A stretch of DNA of 64,000 bases, from the NCBI RefSeq assembly GCF_000092065.1, contig NC_009358.1, positions 186,001 to 250,000 of the forward strand, written 5' to 3'. The position numbers and the translations under genes were made by a program. Numbering within the stretch: the stretch's first letter is position 1; each line of letters opens with the position of its first letter. The notes below the pieces were generated by a model that saw only the letters and a list, made by a program, of their open reading frames with translations, was not told where the DNA came from and made no database searches. Shown here one piece after another: positions 55,541 through 63,649 of this stretch. The DNA is from Ostreococcus lucimarinus CCE9901. Taxonomy: Eukaryota > Chlorophyta > Mamiellophyceae > Mamiellales > Bathycoccaceae.

Positions 55541-57544
55541 ATGTCAGACGCCCTTGACGGCGCTGACCGCGACGCCAGCTCGACGAGTGATCGTCCCGCG
55601 GCTTCTTCCCTGGATACCGTGCTCGAACTCGAGCGTTTCGTCGATGTCGACGACGACCGCGCGGTGTTGGCAGACGATTATTCCAACGACGTCCCCGGGT
55701 CTTCCGAGCTCGATTTGACGTCTAAATACTGCCGAGACTGCCACGTCGCGAGTCAACGGTTGTATCACGTCGCTGCACTGTCGCGCGTGTGCGAACGGAC
55801 GCTAGAAGACGACGTTGGGGCGTTCCCAATCGATTTAATCGCAGAGCTGGCCGAGGATGATGACGACGATGTGCGCCGAAGCGTGGCCGAGCAACTCGAC
55901 CGATTCGCAGCGTGTGTGGGGAGGTTGAGCGAAAGATTAGATCATGTATGCGCGATTAAACTGCTCGGAGTGACTTTTATGTTGATAGAGGATGATCGCG
56001 AGGAGGTTGTCAGCGCCGCAGAACAAACGTGCGGCGCAGTGGCTTCGTTGCTGTCACCCGAGAAGCAACGCAGTTTGTTGCTTCCAACGTTGAAATCGTT
56101 CTCGGAGAGCGATGAAGAAGAAATTAGAATGAGTGCGGCGAAGGTGCTGGGGAGATTAGCAGCTGTTGTCGGCGTAGAGATGACGAAAAGTGATTTGCTG
56201 CCGAGTCTGTTAAATTTGGCGAGTGACGCAGAATATAGAGTTAGAGAAGCCGTCGCCTCCGCGCTGAGCGACACATTTGAGATTTTAGATGCTAACGACA
56301 CGTTGGAATCGACTTTGCCGACGTTTGCGCGCTTGTCCAGGGACAGTGTATGGGCAGTCCGAGCCACATGCGCGAAGCACGTCGTGCAACTCGTCAGAGC
56401 GGTGCCGACGGACAGAATGCTCGACGTTGCTTCGGAGACTTTCGAGCCTTTGGCCAATGACGTCAGCTTCAAAGTGCGTACAGCAGCGTTGGAGCAGCTC
56501 GGGCAACTTATTTTCGCGTTGAGCTCTGTTGAGGTGCCGACTATCTTTGTGGACTACTTCACGAGCATGGCGGAGAGTTCGACAAGCAGCAGCGCGCTAC
56601 AAGAAACTTGCGCATACAACCTACCAGGCGTGGTGCTCTCGTTGACATCAGCGAGATGGACAGAATTACGCCCGGCGTTTCGATTGTTAGCCGCAAGCTT
56701 GAATTGGAGAGTCCGTCGAACGTTGGGTTGTTCGCTTCACGAGATAGCGACCATCATCGGTCGAGACAACGCAGAGAAAGATTTACTACCAGTGTTGGAG
56801 AGTTTTCTAGAAGACACTGACGAAGTCAAGATCGGTGTGATTGAACATTTGAGTGAAATCTTCGCCGTCATCGGTTCGGCGTCTCGGCTTTCGCTGATCC
56901 GACTTTTGTCGACCTTTGAGTCGGAGGATGCCGAAAAGATCGGGAATTGGAGGATTCGTTTTGCGTTGGCCAAACAGATTCTCCCCGTGGCCGAATTGTT
57001 GTCTGGTGCGGCTACTGCTGAGTTTATCGTGCCAATCTTGCTCGCGTATTTAGATGACACCGCGGCCGTTGTGCGCGAGAAAACCGTCGAGATCGCTGGC
57101 AGAGTTCTCTTCAACGCGGCGAGGGAATTGTCGTGGTACTCGGAAACCATCGTGAACGCGATGTCTTCCATTAAACTACTCGCCACGAGTCACAGATGGT
57201 CCGACCGCAGAGCATACATCAACATTTGCCTCGCGCTCGCGAGAGAAGTCGAGCAACGATTCGTGGTAGATGAATTGTTACCGCTGTTGGTCATGCTCGC
57301 CGAGGATTCCGTCGCGGCGGTTCGAGTGGCTCTGAGTCACTTCTTAACCGAAGTTCTTCGACTCGATCCCACATACATTTCTCTGCCGGATATCAGCGCG
57401 GCGATCATCATACTGAAGGCTGATAGCGACCCCACGGTAGTCGCTGCGGCGCAAAGCATGAAGGCCGAAGCCGAGGCGAAGGTGAAGGACGACGCTGCGT
57501 TCACGTCCGCGCGAGACGTGCGTTTTTCCCCGACAGGCTTGTGA
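55541..57544 (+). CDS. HEAT-repeat protein, phosphatase 4 regulatory subunit 1-like (PP2A/PP4 scaffold family)
   Basis: 667 residues from the ATG at 55541. The first 55 residues are acidic and disordered. From about 60 on, there are at least 12 HEAT repeats of the PP2A-A type, with DxxxxVR turns (DDDDVRRSVAEQL, DEEEIRMSAAKVL, DAEYRVREAVASAL, DSVWAVRATCAKHV, DVSFKVRTAALEQLG, DTAAVVREKTVEIAG and DSVAAVRVALSHFL). The N-terminal region preceding the repeats and the overall length fit PP4R1 better than the 590-residue PP2A A subunit. It would be a scaffold that directs a PP2A/PP4 catalytic subunit. The exact partner is inferred. Confidence 0.75.
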   Translation: MSDALDGADRDASSTSDRPAASSLDTVLELERFVDVDDDRAVLADDYSNDVPGSSELDLTSKYCRDCHVASQRLYHVAALSRVCERTLEDDVGAFPIDLIAELAEDDDDDVRRSVAEQLDRFAACVGRLSERLDHVCAIKLLGVTFMLIEDDREEVVSAAEQTCGAVASLLSPEKQRSLLLPTLKSFSESDEEEIRMSAAKVLGRLAAVVGVEMTKSDLLPSLLNLASDAEYRVREAVASALSDTFEILDANDTLESTLPTFARLSRDSVWAVRATCAKHVVQLVRAVPTDRMLDVASETFEPLANDVSFKVRTAALEQLGQLIFALSSVEVPTIFVDYFTSMAESSTSSSALQETCAYNLPGVVLSLTSARWTELRPAFRLLAASLNWRVRRTLGCSLHEIATIIGRDNAEKDLLPVLESFLEDTDEVKIGVIEHLSEIFAVIGSASRLSLIRLLSTFESEDAEKIGNWRIRFALAKQILPVAELLSGAATAEFIVPILLAYLDDTAAVVREKTVEIAGRVLFNAARELSWYSETIVNAMSSIKLLATSHRWSDRRAYINICLALAREVEQRFVVDELLPLLVMLAEDSVAAVRVALSHFLTEVLRLDPTYISLPDISAAIIILKADSDPTVVAAAQSMKAEAEAKVKDDAAFTSARDVRFSPTGL

Positions 57545-57627
57545 TCCTCCATAAACTTAGTAGTAATTGATTTGTACTTTATTATGTAAGCTATGCTAGC
57601 AGTAAGCGCGTTGTTGTTCTATTTCAT

Positions 57628-58479
57628 TCACTGATACACCCCTACCTCAGCCGCGCGAATCACGCGTTCGTGGAGCGAGTATCCCGTCTTCGTCACCGCC
57701 GCCACCGTGCCCGCTTTAGCGTCGGAACCTTCGGGTATAGGGACATTAAAAAGAGCCATGTGCGAATTGGCGTCGAATTCTTCGCCTTCGGGGTTGAACT
57801 TTGTGACACCATGCTTTTTAAATGCCGACAACAGCGTCTTCTCGGTCATCACCACGCCCTCATGAAAGCTCTTGAGCTTTGTCTTCACCTTCTCCACGTC
57901 GTTTTCATCGTCGTCTACGGTCACCGTGGCGATGGCGCGATCGAGATTATCGGCGACGTCGAGTAAATCTTTGCAGAACCCCTGAATCGCAAACTTTTTC
58001 GCATCCTCGGCTTGACGACGCGTGCGTTCGCGCAAATTTTCCATCTCCGCCATGGTTCTCAGAATCCTATCCGTCAAATCAGCCACCTTGGCGTCCTTCT
58101 CCTCCAGCTCCCCGCGAAGTCGCGAGACTTCATCTTCGCCCTCTCCATCGCCCTCGGCGTCCTCCCCACTCTCGTCCTCCGCCGTCGTCTCGTCCTCCGG
58201 TTTTCCTTCACTCGCGAATCCACGCGCGCGCGCCCCTCCTCCGAACCCCTCCTTCCCGAGCGCCCGCGTCCACGCGCATCGCTCGCGCGCCGGCGTCTCC
58301 CACCCACCGCGCGCGCTCATCTCGCGTCTTCCCATCGCGCGATCGTCCATCGCGCGCGCGATCGTCCGCGTCGCGCCGCGCGTCGTCGTCGTCGTCGTCG
58401 TCCTCGTCGTCGTCGTCCCCATCGCGCCCATCGCGCGCGCGCCCCGCGCGAGCGCGCGTCGCGCGGCGCCGCCCGTCAT
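57628..58479 (-). CDS. GrpE-type nucleotide exchange factor, mitochondrial (MGE1)
   Basis: 283 residues from the ATG at 58479. Releases ADP from organelle Hsp70. The first 90 residues are R/T/A-rich with a poly-Thr run, followed by an acidic linker (DETTAEDESGEDAEGDGEGED). The GrpE long helix follows (LRGELEEKDAKVADLTDRIL, then MENLRERTRRQAEDAKKFA near 150), then DLLDVADNLDRAI near 175, and the beta domain ending GYSLHERVIRAAEVGV. The last motif is the strongest family mark. Mitochondrial targeting is favoured by the FASEGK-like cleavage context, but plastid targeting is possible. It is head-to-head with the SPRY gene, with 197 bases between starts. Confidence 0.92.
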   Translation of the reverse strand: MTGGAARRALARGARAMGAMGTTTTRTTTTTTTRGATRTIARAMDDRAMGRREMSARGGWETPARERCAWTRALGKEGFGGGARARGFASEGKPEDETTAEDESGEDAEGDGEGEDEVSRLRGELEEKDAKVADLTDRILRTMAEMENLRERTRRQAEDAKKFAIQGFCKDLLDVADNLDRAIATVTVDDDENDVEKVKTKLKSFHEGVVMTEKTLLSAFKKHGVTKFNPEGEEFDANSHMALFNVPIPEGSDAKAGTVAAVTKTGYSLHERVIRAAEVGVYQ

Positions 58480-58603
58480 CGTCGACGCGGTCGCGCGTTC
58501 CCTCGGCGCCGACGCGCGTCCGTCGCGCGCGTGTGCGGCGCGACGGACGACGGACGACGACGACGGACGATCGAATCGACCCGTCGGCACCGCCCGCCGA
58601 CCC

Positions 58604-58612
58604 AAACCCTAG
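58604..58612. promoter_or_regulatory. Telo-box-like AAACCCTAG in a divergent promoter
   Basis: AAACCCTAG lies between the GrpE start (58479) and the SPRY protein start (58677). It resembles the plant telo-box AAACCCTA. Function inferred. Confidence 0.35.
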
Positions 58613-58676
58613 CCCTCGTGCGAAATCGCGATTCGGGGAGTCGAAACGACAGAACGAGGCCTCGAGGCTGGCGAGG

Positions 58677-59285
58677 ATGGCGACTTCGGTGGGCGCGGGG
58701 GGAAGGTGCGCGAGCCAGGGACGCGAGGGATGCACGTTTTCGAGTCGGTGCGGACATCGAGCCGCGCGAGGACCGCAGTGCACGGGCGTCGACCGCGGGG
58801 TGGCGTACTACGAGACGGCGTTGGAACGCCTGGGGGCGACGGGGTTCGCGCGCGTCGGCGTGGCTTCGCGGGAGGCGAATTTGGACGCTTCCGTGGGGGC
58901 GGACGCGCACGGGTACGCGTTCATTCAGAGAACAGGGAGCGTGGTGCACGATCGAGCGCCCGCGCCGTACGCGGACGCGCGCGTGAAGGAGGGCGACGTC
59001 GTCGGCGTTTGTCTAAATCTCGAGATTTCAGACGCGCAAAGTTGGTTCGCGAGGATTTCACGCCGACTACGACGGCGTGACTCATCGTACATCGAGTTTT
59101 ATCTCAATGGTTTGTCTCTCGGACGTGCGTTCGTAAACGAAATCACACCAGGTACGTACTATCCGTGCGTCTCGCTTTTCACGATGCCGCATCAGATTGA
59201 GCCGGCGACGGTTCGAATGAATTTCCACCCACCTTGGATCGCGCCGCCAAAGTCGCAGCTCCAGCACCGTGGGTTCGGCGAATGA
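58677..59285 (+). CDS. SPRY-domain protein, ASH2-like (COMPASS)
   Basis: 202 residues from the ATG at 58677. Almost the whole chain is one SPRY domain: GVAYYETALERLGATGFARVGVASREANLDASVGADAHGYA-type sequence (about 42-82), DVVGVCLNLEISD near 113, IEFYLNGLSLGRAFV near 143 and TYYPCVSLF near 163. The AR(V/L)G...NL.A.(V/L)G.D...Y order and the IxFYxNG..xGxA..xI..G.Y.P strand are those of ASH2/Bre2, a core subunit of the SET1/COMPASS H3K4 methyltransferase. The PHD/winged-helix part of animal ASH2 is absent, as in Bre2-type and other short forms. The loop between strands (SRRLRRRDSS) is basic and odd. Other SPRY families are possible. Confidence 0.7.
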   Translation: MATSVGAGGRCASQGREGCTFSSRCGHRAARGPQCTGVDRGVAYYETALERLGATGFARVGVASREANLDASVGADAHGYAFIQRTGSVVHDRAPAPYADARVKEGDVVGVCLNLEISDAQSWFARISRRLRRRDSSYIEFYLNGLSLGRAFVNEITPGTYYPCVSLFTMPHQIEPATVRMNFHPPWIAPPKSQLQHRGFGE

Positions 59286-59330
59286 TACACAGCGCTCAAT
59301 GCATCGATAATTACATTTCCTCCAAAGAGT

Positions 59331-60689
59331 CTAAAAAGAATACACCTTCGACGTCTGCTTCTCTTCGGCGAAACGTCGAGCGAATCGCTCGTTTCGTTCG
59401 ACGTCGACATCGACAAATGCAGACGATACGTCTCCGTCGCCTAATCTGGATTTTCGTTCGCTAATTTGAGCCTCTAGTTCTGCCCGATGTCGGAGACTCG
59501 CTTCGGTCGCCATGCGAAGCTTCTCGTCGAGTTGACGCCTCGCGAGCTCCATGTCTTCCTCGTTTGCCCTGCGCCACGCGAGCTCTTCCTCCTTCTCCGC
59601 GCGCTTCTTCGCCTCGGCCTCGGCGATTTGTTGGCGACGACCATCAATCACATCCTTCATCAACTGTTCTCTTTGATGTGCTTCAAGTTCTTCGCGCGCT
59701 CGCAATTTTCTTTCGTGCTCCAGTCGCGCCTCCTCGACAGCCACGTCGTCTATTTCTTTGTTCGCGCGCTTCTCTGAAGTGAGCTCCTCTAGATACTTTC
59801 GGAAGAGGATCTCTTCCTCGCGTCGCCGAGCGACGAGCTCGGCGTGCTCTTTGGCATGTATGCGCTCCTCTTCCATCGCGTTTTCAACCAATCGAGCGTC
59901 GCACGCCCGTTCCTCCTCGAGCGCCGCCAACGACTCCAACTGCCGCTCTGCGTTCGAGCGAAGCAAGTCCGCGTGGACTTGGCGCTGCCTGAGCGCTTCC
60001 TCCCGCTGATTCGCGGCGTCGATCGTATTTTCTTGTTCCCATCGCGCGTTCAGTTGCGCCCGTTCGTAACGTCGCTCCTCTAAGCTTGCGAGTCTGTCAT
60101 GCTCTCGCGACGACATTTGCTCAAAGAGCGCGCGCGAATGCGCTTCTCGCGCCGCTTTCAACGCCGCATCTCGTTCATCGATGCGCGCCGAATCCTCCGC
60201 GCGAAGCGCGGAAATCGTTGCATTTATTTTTTTCTCGCGCTCGGCGTGTTCCACCGCAAGGCGCCTTCGCTCTTCAACCTGCGCTTGTCGACCCATTTGC
60301 ACTTCATTCGCCAAAGCCGCGCGAGCGCCGTCGCGCGCCGTCTTGTTTGACTCTTTCCACTTTTTGTAAGTCATCTCCTCCACGTGCTGTTTCCGCTCCT
60401 CCTCGCGCTTGGCCAACAATTCGCGCGCGCGCGCCTCCAATTCCATCCGTCGCGCCGCCGCGCTGACGCGTTTTCCCGCCATCTCTTCCTCGTATCGCGC
60501 CTCCTCGCTCGCCAGTTTGACTCGAAGCGCGTCTCTTCGCCGCGTCAGCGCCGCCGCCCGCTCCCGCGCTCTTCGTTCGTGTTCTCGCGCCTCGATCGAT
60601 CGCGTCTCCGCCTCCGGCGCTCTCGATCGCCAATTCACGTCTTCCTGTCGCTCTCGCAGCGCCTGGGTCGCACAAACAAAAATCCACAT
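59331..60689 (-). CDS. Coiled-coil protein with trichohyalin-plectin homology, CFAP53-like
   Basis: 452 residues. Nearly all charged helix with R/E/A composition. The segment at about 40-200 (RRRDALRVKLASEEARYEEEM, then ELLAKREEERKQHVEEMTYKKW) has the spacing of the TPH-domain proteins, in particular CFAP53/CCDC11, a microtubule inner protein of cilia. Later parts (EEERIHAKEHAELVARRREEEILFRKYLEEL-type) continue the same pattern to about 430. There is no membrane span or signal peptide. Highly charged coiled coils give false similarity easily, so the CFAP53 call is tentative. The ATG at 60689 begins MWIFVCATQ, which is an odd start; a first exon further upstream is possible. It is divergent from PRP31. 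Confidence 0.55.
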   Translation of the reverse strand: MWIFVCATQALRERQEDVNWRSRAPEAETRSIEAREHERRARERAAALTRRRDALRVKLASEEARYEEEMAGKRVSAAARRMELEARARELLAKREEERKQHVEEMTYKKWKESNKTARDGARAALANEVQMGRQAQVEERRRLAVEHAEREKKINATISALRAEDSARIDERDAALKAAREAHSRALFEQMSSREHDRLASLEERRYERAQLNARWEQENTIDAANQREEALRQRQVHADLLRSNAERQLESLAALEEERACDARLVENAMEEERIHAKEHAELVARRREEEILFRKYLEELTSEKRANKEIDDVAVEEARLEHERKLRAREELEAHQREQLMKDVIDGRRQQIAEAEAKKRAEKEEELAWRRANEEDMELARRQLDEKLRMATEASLRHRAELEAQISERKSRLGDGDVSSAFVDVDVERNERFARRFAEEKQTSKVYSF

Positions 60690-60981
60690 TCGTCACTCCG
60701 GTTCGTTCGCCTCGCGCTAAGTTTAAACTGCAGTCAACGCGCGCGTGGCTGCTGATTGATTTGATTCATTCGCGTCGTCGTCCGTCGTCTCGTCGTCTGT
60801 CGATTTGGTCGCACCTCGGCGTATTCGCATCGCGCTTCGTGTTCTCTCTCGCGTCGTCGCATCCGCGCCGCGTCCTCTTCCGCGTGCGTCGGCATCGGGT
60901 CCACGTCTTTCTTCCTCGCACCGCCTCGCGTCGCGCACTGTCGCGCATCGCGACATCGCGACGTCGAATCGCGGAGACGCG

Positions 60982-62490
60982 ATGACGACGCTCGCGGACT
61001 CGTTCCTGGCGGATCTGGACGATCTGAGCGACGACGACGCGCGCGACGGCGACGACGACGCGCGCGCGCGCGCGAACGCGAACGCGAACGATGCGACGGC
61101 GCGCGCGGGGACGACGGCGGCGGCGCGCGCGGAGGATTTGGACGACGTGGCGACGCTGACGACGACGGAGAGGTATCTCAGGGTGACGCGCGCGGTGGAC
61201 GAAGCGATGGAAAGGGATGGGATGGACGGCGCGACGACGACGGCGTCGGGAAAGCGCGCGGGGGCGATCGACGAGGGCGCGGAGGCGCTCGTGGTGGAGT
61301 GCAACGCGCTCACGGTGGAGGTGGACAACGAAGTCGCCGTCGTGCATCAGTACATTAAAGACAGGTATAAGAGTAAATTCCCAGAGTTAGAGTCCTTGGT
61401 GCTGCATCCGATCGATTACGCGCGAGTGGTGAAGGCGATCGGGAACGAGATGGACATGATGGGGGTGGAATTGGACGGCGTGTTGCCGTCGGCGACCATC
61501 ATGGTGGTGAGCGTCACGGGATCGACGACGTCTGGACAACCGCTGAGCGAGAGCGATTTGGAGAAGACTTTACGCGCGTGTGATCGAGCGTTAGAGCTCG
61601 ATGAGGCGAAAAAGAAGATGTTCAACTACGTCGCCACGCGCATGGCGGACACGGCGCCAAATTTGAGCGCAGTATTGGGAAGCGACATCGCGGCGCAGCT
61701 CATCGGCATCGCCGGCGGCTTGCACGCTCTGTCGAAAATGCCGGCTTGTAACGTCCAAGTTTTGGGGTCTAAGAAGAAGGCGACCGCGGGCATGTCGAGT
61801 GCATCGGCTGTGCGAGCGGGAGATTTGCACGCTGGCTTCATTTACGACTGCGACATTATCCAAAAGAAGACGCCGCCCGCGTGGCGAAGCAAGGCGGCTC
61901 GTCTGATTGGCGCAAAGTGTTCGCTTATGGCGCGCGTCGATGCGTACGGGGAGTCCCCGGACGGTGCCACTGGGAAGAAGTTTGCCGAAGAAATCATGAA
62001 AAAAATTGAAAAGTGGCAGGAGCCGCCTCCCGCGCGAACGGCGAAACCTTTACCCGCGCCTGGAGTCGAGCAAAAGAAACGCCGAGGCGGTCGCCGCGCG
62101 AGAGCGCTCAAGGAAAGATACGGTCTCACGGACATGCGCAAGGCGGCGAATCGCGTGAATTTCAACGAAGTCGAAGAAGAGGTGGGATACGATGGCGAAG
62201 GTCTCGGCACGCTGGGTTCCGCCGCGGGCTCCGCCGCCGTCGCCGGCAGAATGCGACTCGCCGCGAAGGCGGCCAAGCTCATCAAGACGGATAACAAGGG
62301 CGGAAAATCCACGTTTGCTAGCACGGCTGGGACGTCCGGGATGGCATCTAGCCTGGCTTTCACGCCGGTCCAAGGAATTGAACTCGTAAATCCGAACAGA
62401 ACGGCATCGGATGGTCCAGTCTCTGGCACCGACAGCGTCTTCTCCGAGCGCCGCGGCTTTTCAAACGTCGCGCGACAGCTCAAGCGATAA
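60982..62490 (+). CDS. PRPF31: U4/U6 snRNP protein PRP31 (Nop domain)
   Basis: 502 residues from the ATG at 60982. PRP31 binds the U4 snRNA k-turn with 15.5K protein and bridges U4/U6 to U5 in the tri-snRNP. The N-terminus (about 1-95) is acidic. The NOSIC/coiled-coil part follows (VHQYIKDRYKSKFPELESLV near 125, then AIGNEMDM). The Nop domain lies at about 215-335: LSAVLGSDIAAQLIGIAGG, LSKMPACNVQVLGSKKKA, and GFIYDCDIIQKKTPPAWRSK. The C-terminal part (KKRRGGRRARALKERYGLTDMR, then ANRVNFNEVEEE) is the PRP31-specific region. Similarity to the human protein runs the full length. Confidence 0.96.
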   Translation: MTTLADSFLADLDDLSDDDARDGDDDARARANANANDATARAGTTAAARAEDLDDVATLTTTERYLRVTRAVDEAMERDGMDGATTTASGKRAGAIDEGAEALVVECNALTVEVDNEVAVVHQYIKDRYKSKFPELESLVLHPIDYARVVKAIGNEMDMMGVELDGVLPSATIMVVSVTGSTTSGQPLSESDLEKTLRACDRALELDEAKKKMFNYVATRMADTAPNLSAVLGSDIAAQLIGIAGGLHALSKMPACNVQVLGSKKKATAGMSSASAVRAGDLHAGFIYDCDIIQKKTPPAWRSKAARLIGAKCSLMARVDAYGESPDGATGKKFAEEIMKKIEKWQEPPPARTAKPLPAPGVEQKKRRGGRRARALKERYGLTDMRKAANRVNFNEVEEEVGYDGEGLGTLGSAAGSAAVAGRMRLAAKAAKLIKTDNKGGKSTFASTAGTSGMASSLAFTPVQGIELVNPNRTASDGPVSGTDSVFSERRGFSNVARQLKR

Positions 62491-62570
62491 CGAACGCACA
62501 GAGGATTACGCCTAGAGAATTGATGAATACAAAAATACAAATTCTAGTCGTCGGATGCGCCTGATATGAT

Positions 62571-62617
62571 ATCGGCGTCGTCGCAGAGCTCGCGCTCCCG
62601 GCGCGACGACGCGTCAC
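62571..62617 (-). promoter_or_regulatory. SECIS element (form II, CC-type apical loop)
   Basis: Read on the minus strand after the selenoprotein stop codon: GTGAC, then a perfect 10-bp helix (GCGTCGTCGC with GCGACGACGC), then CGATA. The facing UGAC and CGAU give the non-Watson-Crick U.U, G.A, A.G quartet that defines a SECIS core. The apical part (18 nt) starts GCCGG and then folds as GAGC-GCGA-GCTC, an extra mini-hairpin, which makes this form II. The conserved apical AA is replaced by CC, as known for mammalian SELENOM SECIS elements. It lies about 300 nt from the UGA, inside the probable 3' UTR. The structure was drawn by eye and not computed. Confidence 0.85.
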
Positions 62618-62662
62618 GGCTCGGCGCGTTCCGCGCGACTCGTTTCCATCCCCGCGTCGCGG

Positions 62663-63085
62663 TTAAAGCTCCACGCGCGCGGTTTCCCTCTCCTGCCCCG
62701 GTCTATAAAAGCCTCGCTCGTTCAAATACGTCTCCACGCGCTCCACCGTCCACTCGCTCGTCAGTTTCGCCGTCTCCACGTTGTTCCCGCGTTCGTCTTG
62801 CATGTGCAGCGACGGCGGGTGTCCCGGCGTCCACGTCACGCCCACGCGTTCGCCGTACCCCCCGACCTCGACGACTTCCTTCAGGAACGTCTTGATCTCC
62901 GGGAGGCGGTTCAATTTTCATCCCGGGCACGATTGGAATTGCGCCCGCGCGAACGCGCCTTCGCCCGCGGTCCCGCGCGCGACGCGCGCGAGCGCGACGC
63001 ACGCGGCGACGACGCGCGCGGCGACGACGCGACGCGCGGGACGACGACGCGTCGTCGTTCGCGTCGTCGTCGCCGTCGACGTCAT
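62663..63085 (-). CDS. Selenoprotein M / SEP15 family protein (UGA = Sec)
   Basis: 140 residues if the in-frame TGA at 62918-62920 is read as selenocysteine (residue 56). Before it the frame runs from the ATG at 63085 through a signal-peptide-like stretch (RRVVAARVVAACVALARVARG). Then come SCPG-U and KLNRLPEIKTFL, GVTWTPGHPPSLHM and VETYLNERGFYR. CxxU followed by a K/QLNR or KLGRFPQV-type helix is the redox centre of SELENOM and SEP15, thioredoxin-like oxidoreductases of the ER lumen. Sequence continues at full conservation beyond the TGA, and a SECIS follows the stop, so it is no pseudogene. An ordinary gene finder would call 62663-62914 from a TTG, or stop at the TGA. The C-terminus is short (RPGQERETARVEL) without an obvious KDEL. 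Confidence 0.9.
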
Positions 63086-63201
63086 CGCCGAACGCGCGAC
63101 GCGCGATGTCGCATCGTCGCGACGTCGACGTCCCGCAGACGCTCGAGCGCGCGTTATCCGCATCGGCGTCGCGGCATCGCGCGACGCGGACGCGAGGTGC
63201 G

Positions 63202-63232
63202 ATGATGCGCGCGACGACGACGACGACGACAG

Positions 63233-63265
<33 letters not shown>

Positions 63266-63573
63266 CGAAGACGCGCGCGACCACGCGCGCGACGCGACGC
63301 GCGCACGTCGCGCGCGCGAACGCATCGCCCGACGGGGACGCAACCAAAGCCGCGTGCGCGGGGTCGTGCGACTCGTGCGGGCTGGCGAAGGAGAAGATGC
63401 AGTGCGATGGGAGCGGGCGAATCCAGGGCGGGATGGGGGCGATCCCGCTGTTCGCGTGGTGGCCGATCAAGGCGTACAGACCGTGCCCGGGATTGATCGA
63501 TAACGGGGGGGTGTACACGCGAAAAGGCCAAGACGTGAACGCGATTTTGTGGGGGGAATCGGGGAAGGATTAA
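63202..63573 (+). CDS. Small conserved plastid protein with paired cysteines
   Basis: 123 residues from the ATG at 63202 (a second ATG is at 63205 and an upstream one at 63106). The first 45 residues are T/R/A-rich with a long poly-Thr run from an ACG triplet array, typical of targeting peptides in this genome. The mature part has CAGSCDSCGLAKEKMQCDG, then GGMGAIPLFAWWPIKAYRPCPG and GGVYTRKGQ. That order (Cys motifs, WPxKAYRPCPxF/L, G.Y.R.GQ) is one I associate with an uncharacterised plant plastid protein. The cysteines could bind metal or form redox pairs. The function is unknown. Its start is near that of the divergent selenoprotein gene. Confidence 0.7.
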
Positions 63574-63649
63574 TCGTGTTTTGCCTAGGGAACTATCGTG
63601 TTACAACAACAACAACATCGACAAGATATATCGCTAATGTATCGCTAAT

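Noticed and set aside
62918-62920. Internal TGA suggesting a pseudogene
   Set aside because: Conserved SELENOM/SEP15 sequence on both sides, a CxxU context and a downstream SECIS support selenocysteine.
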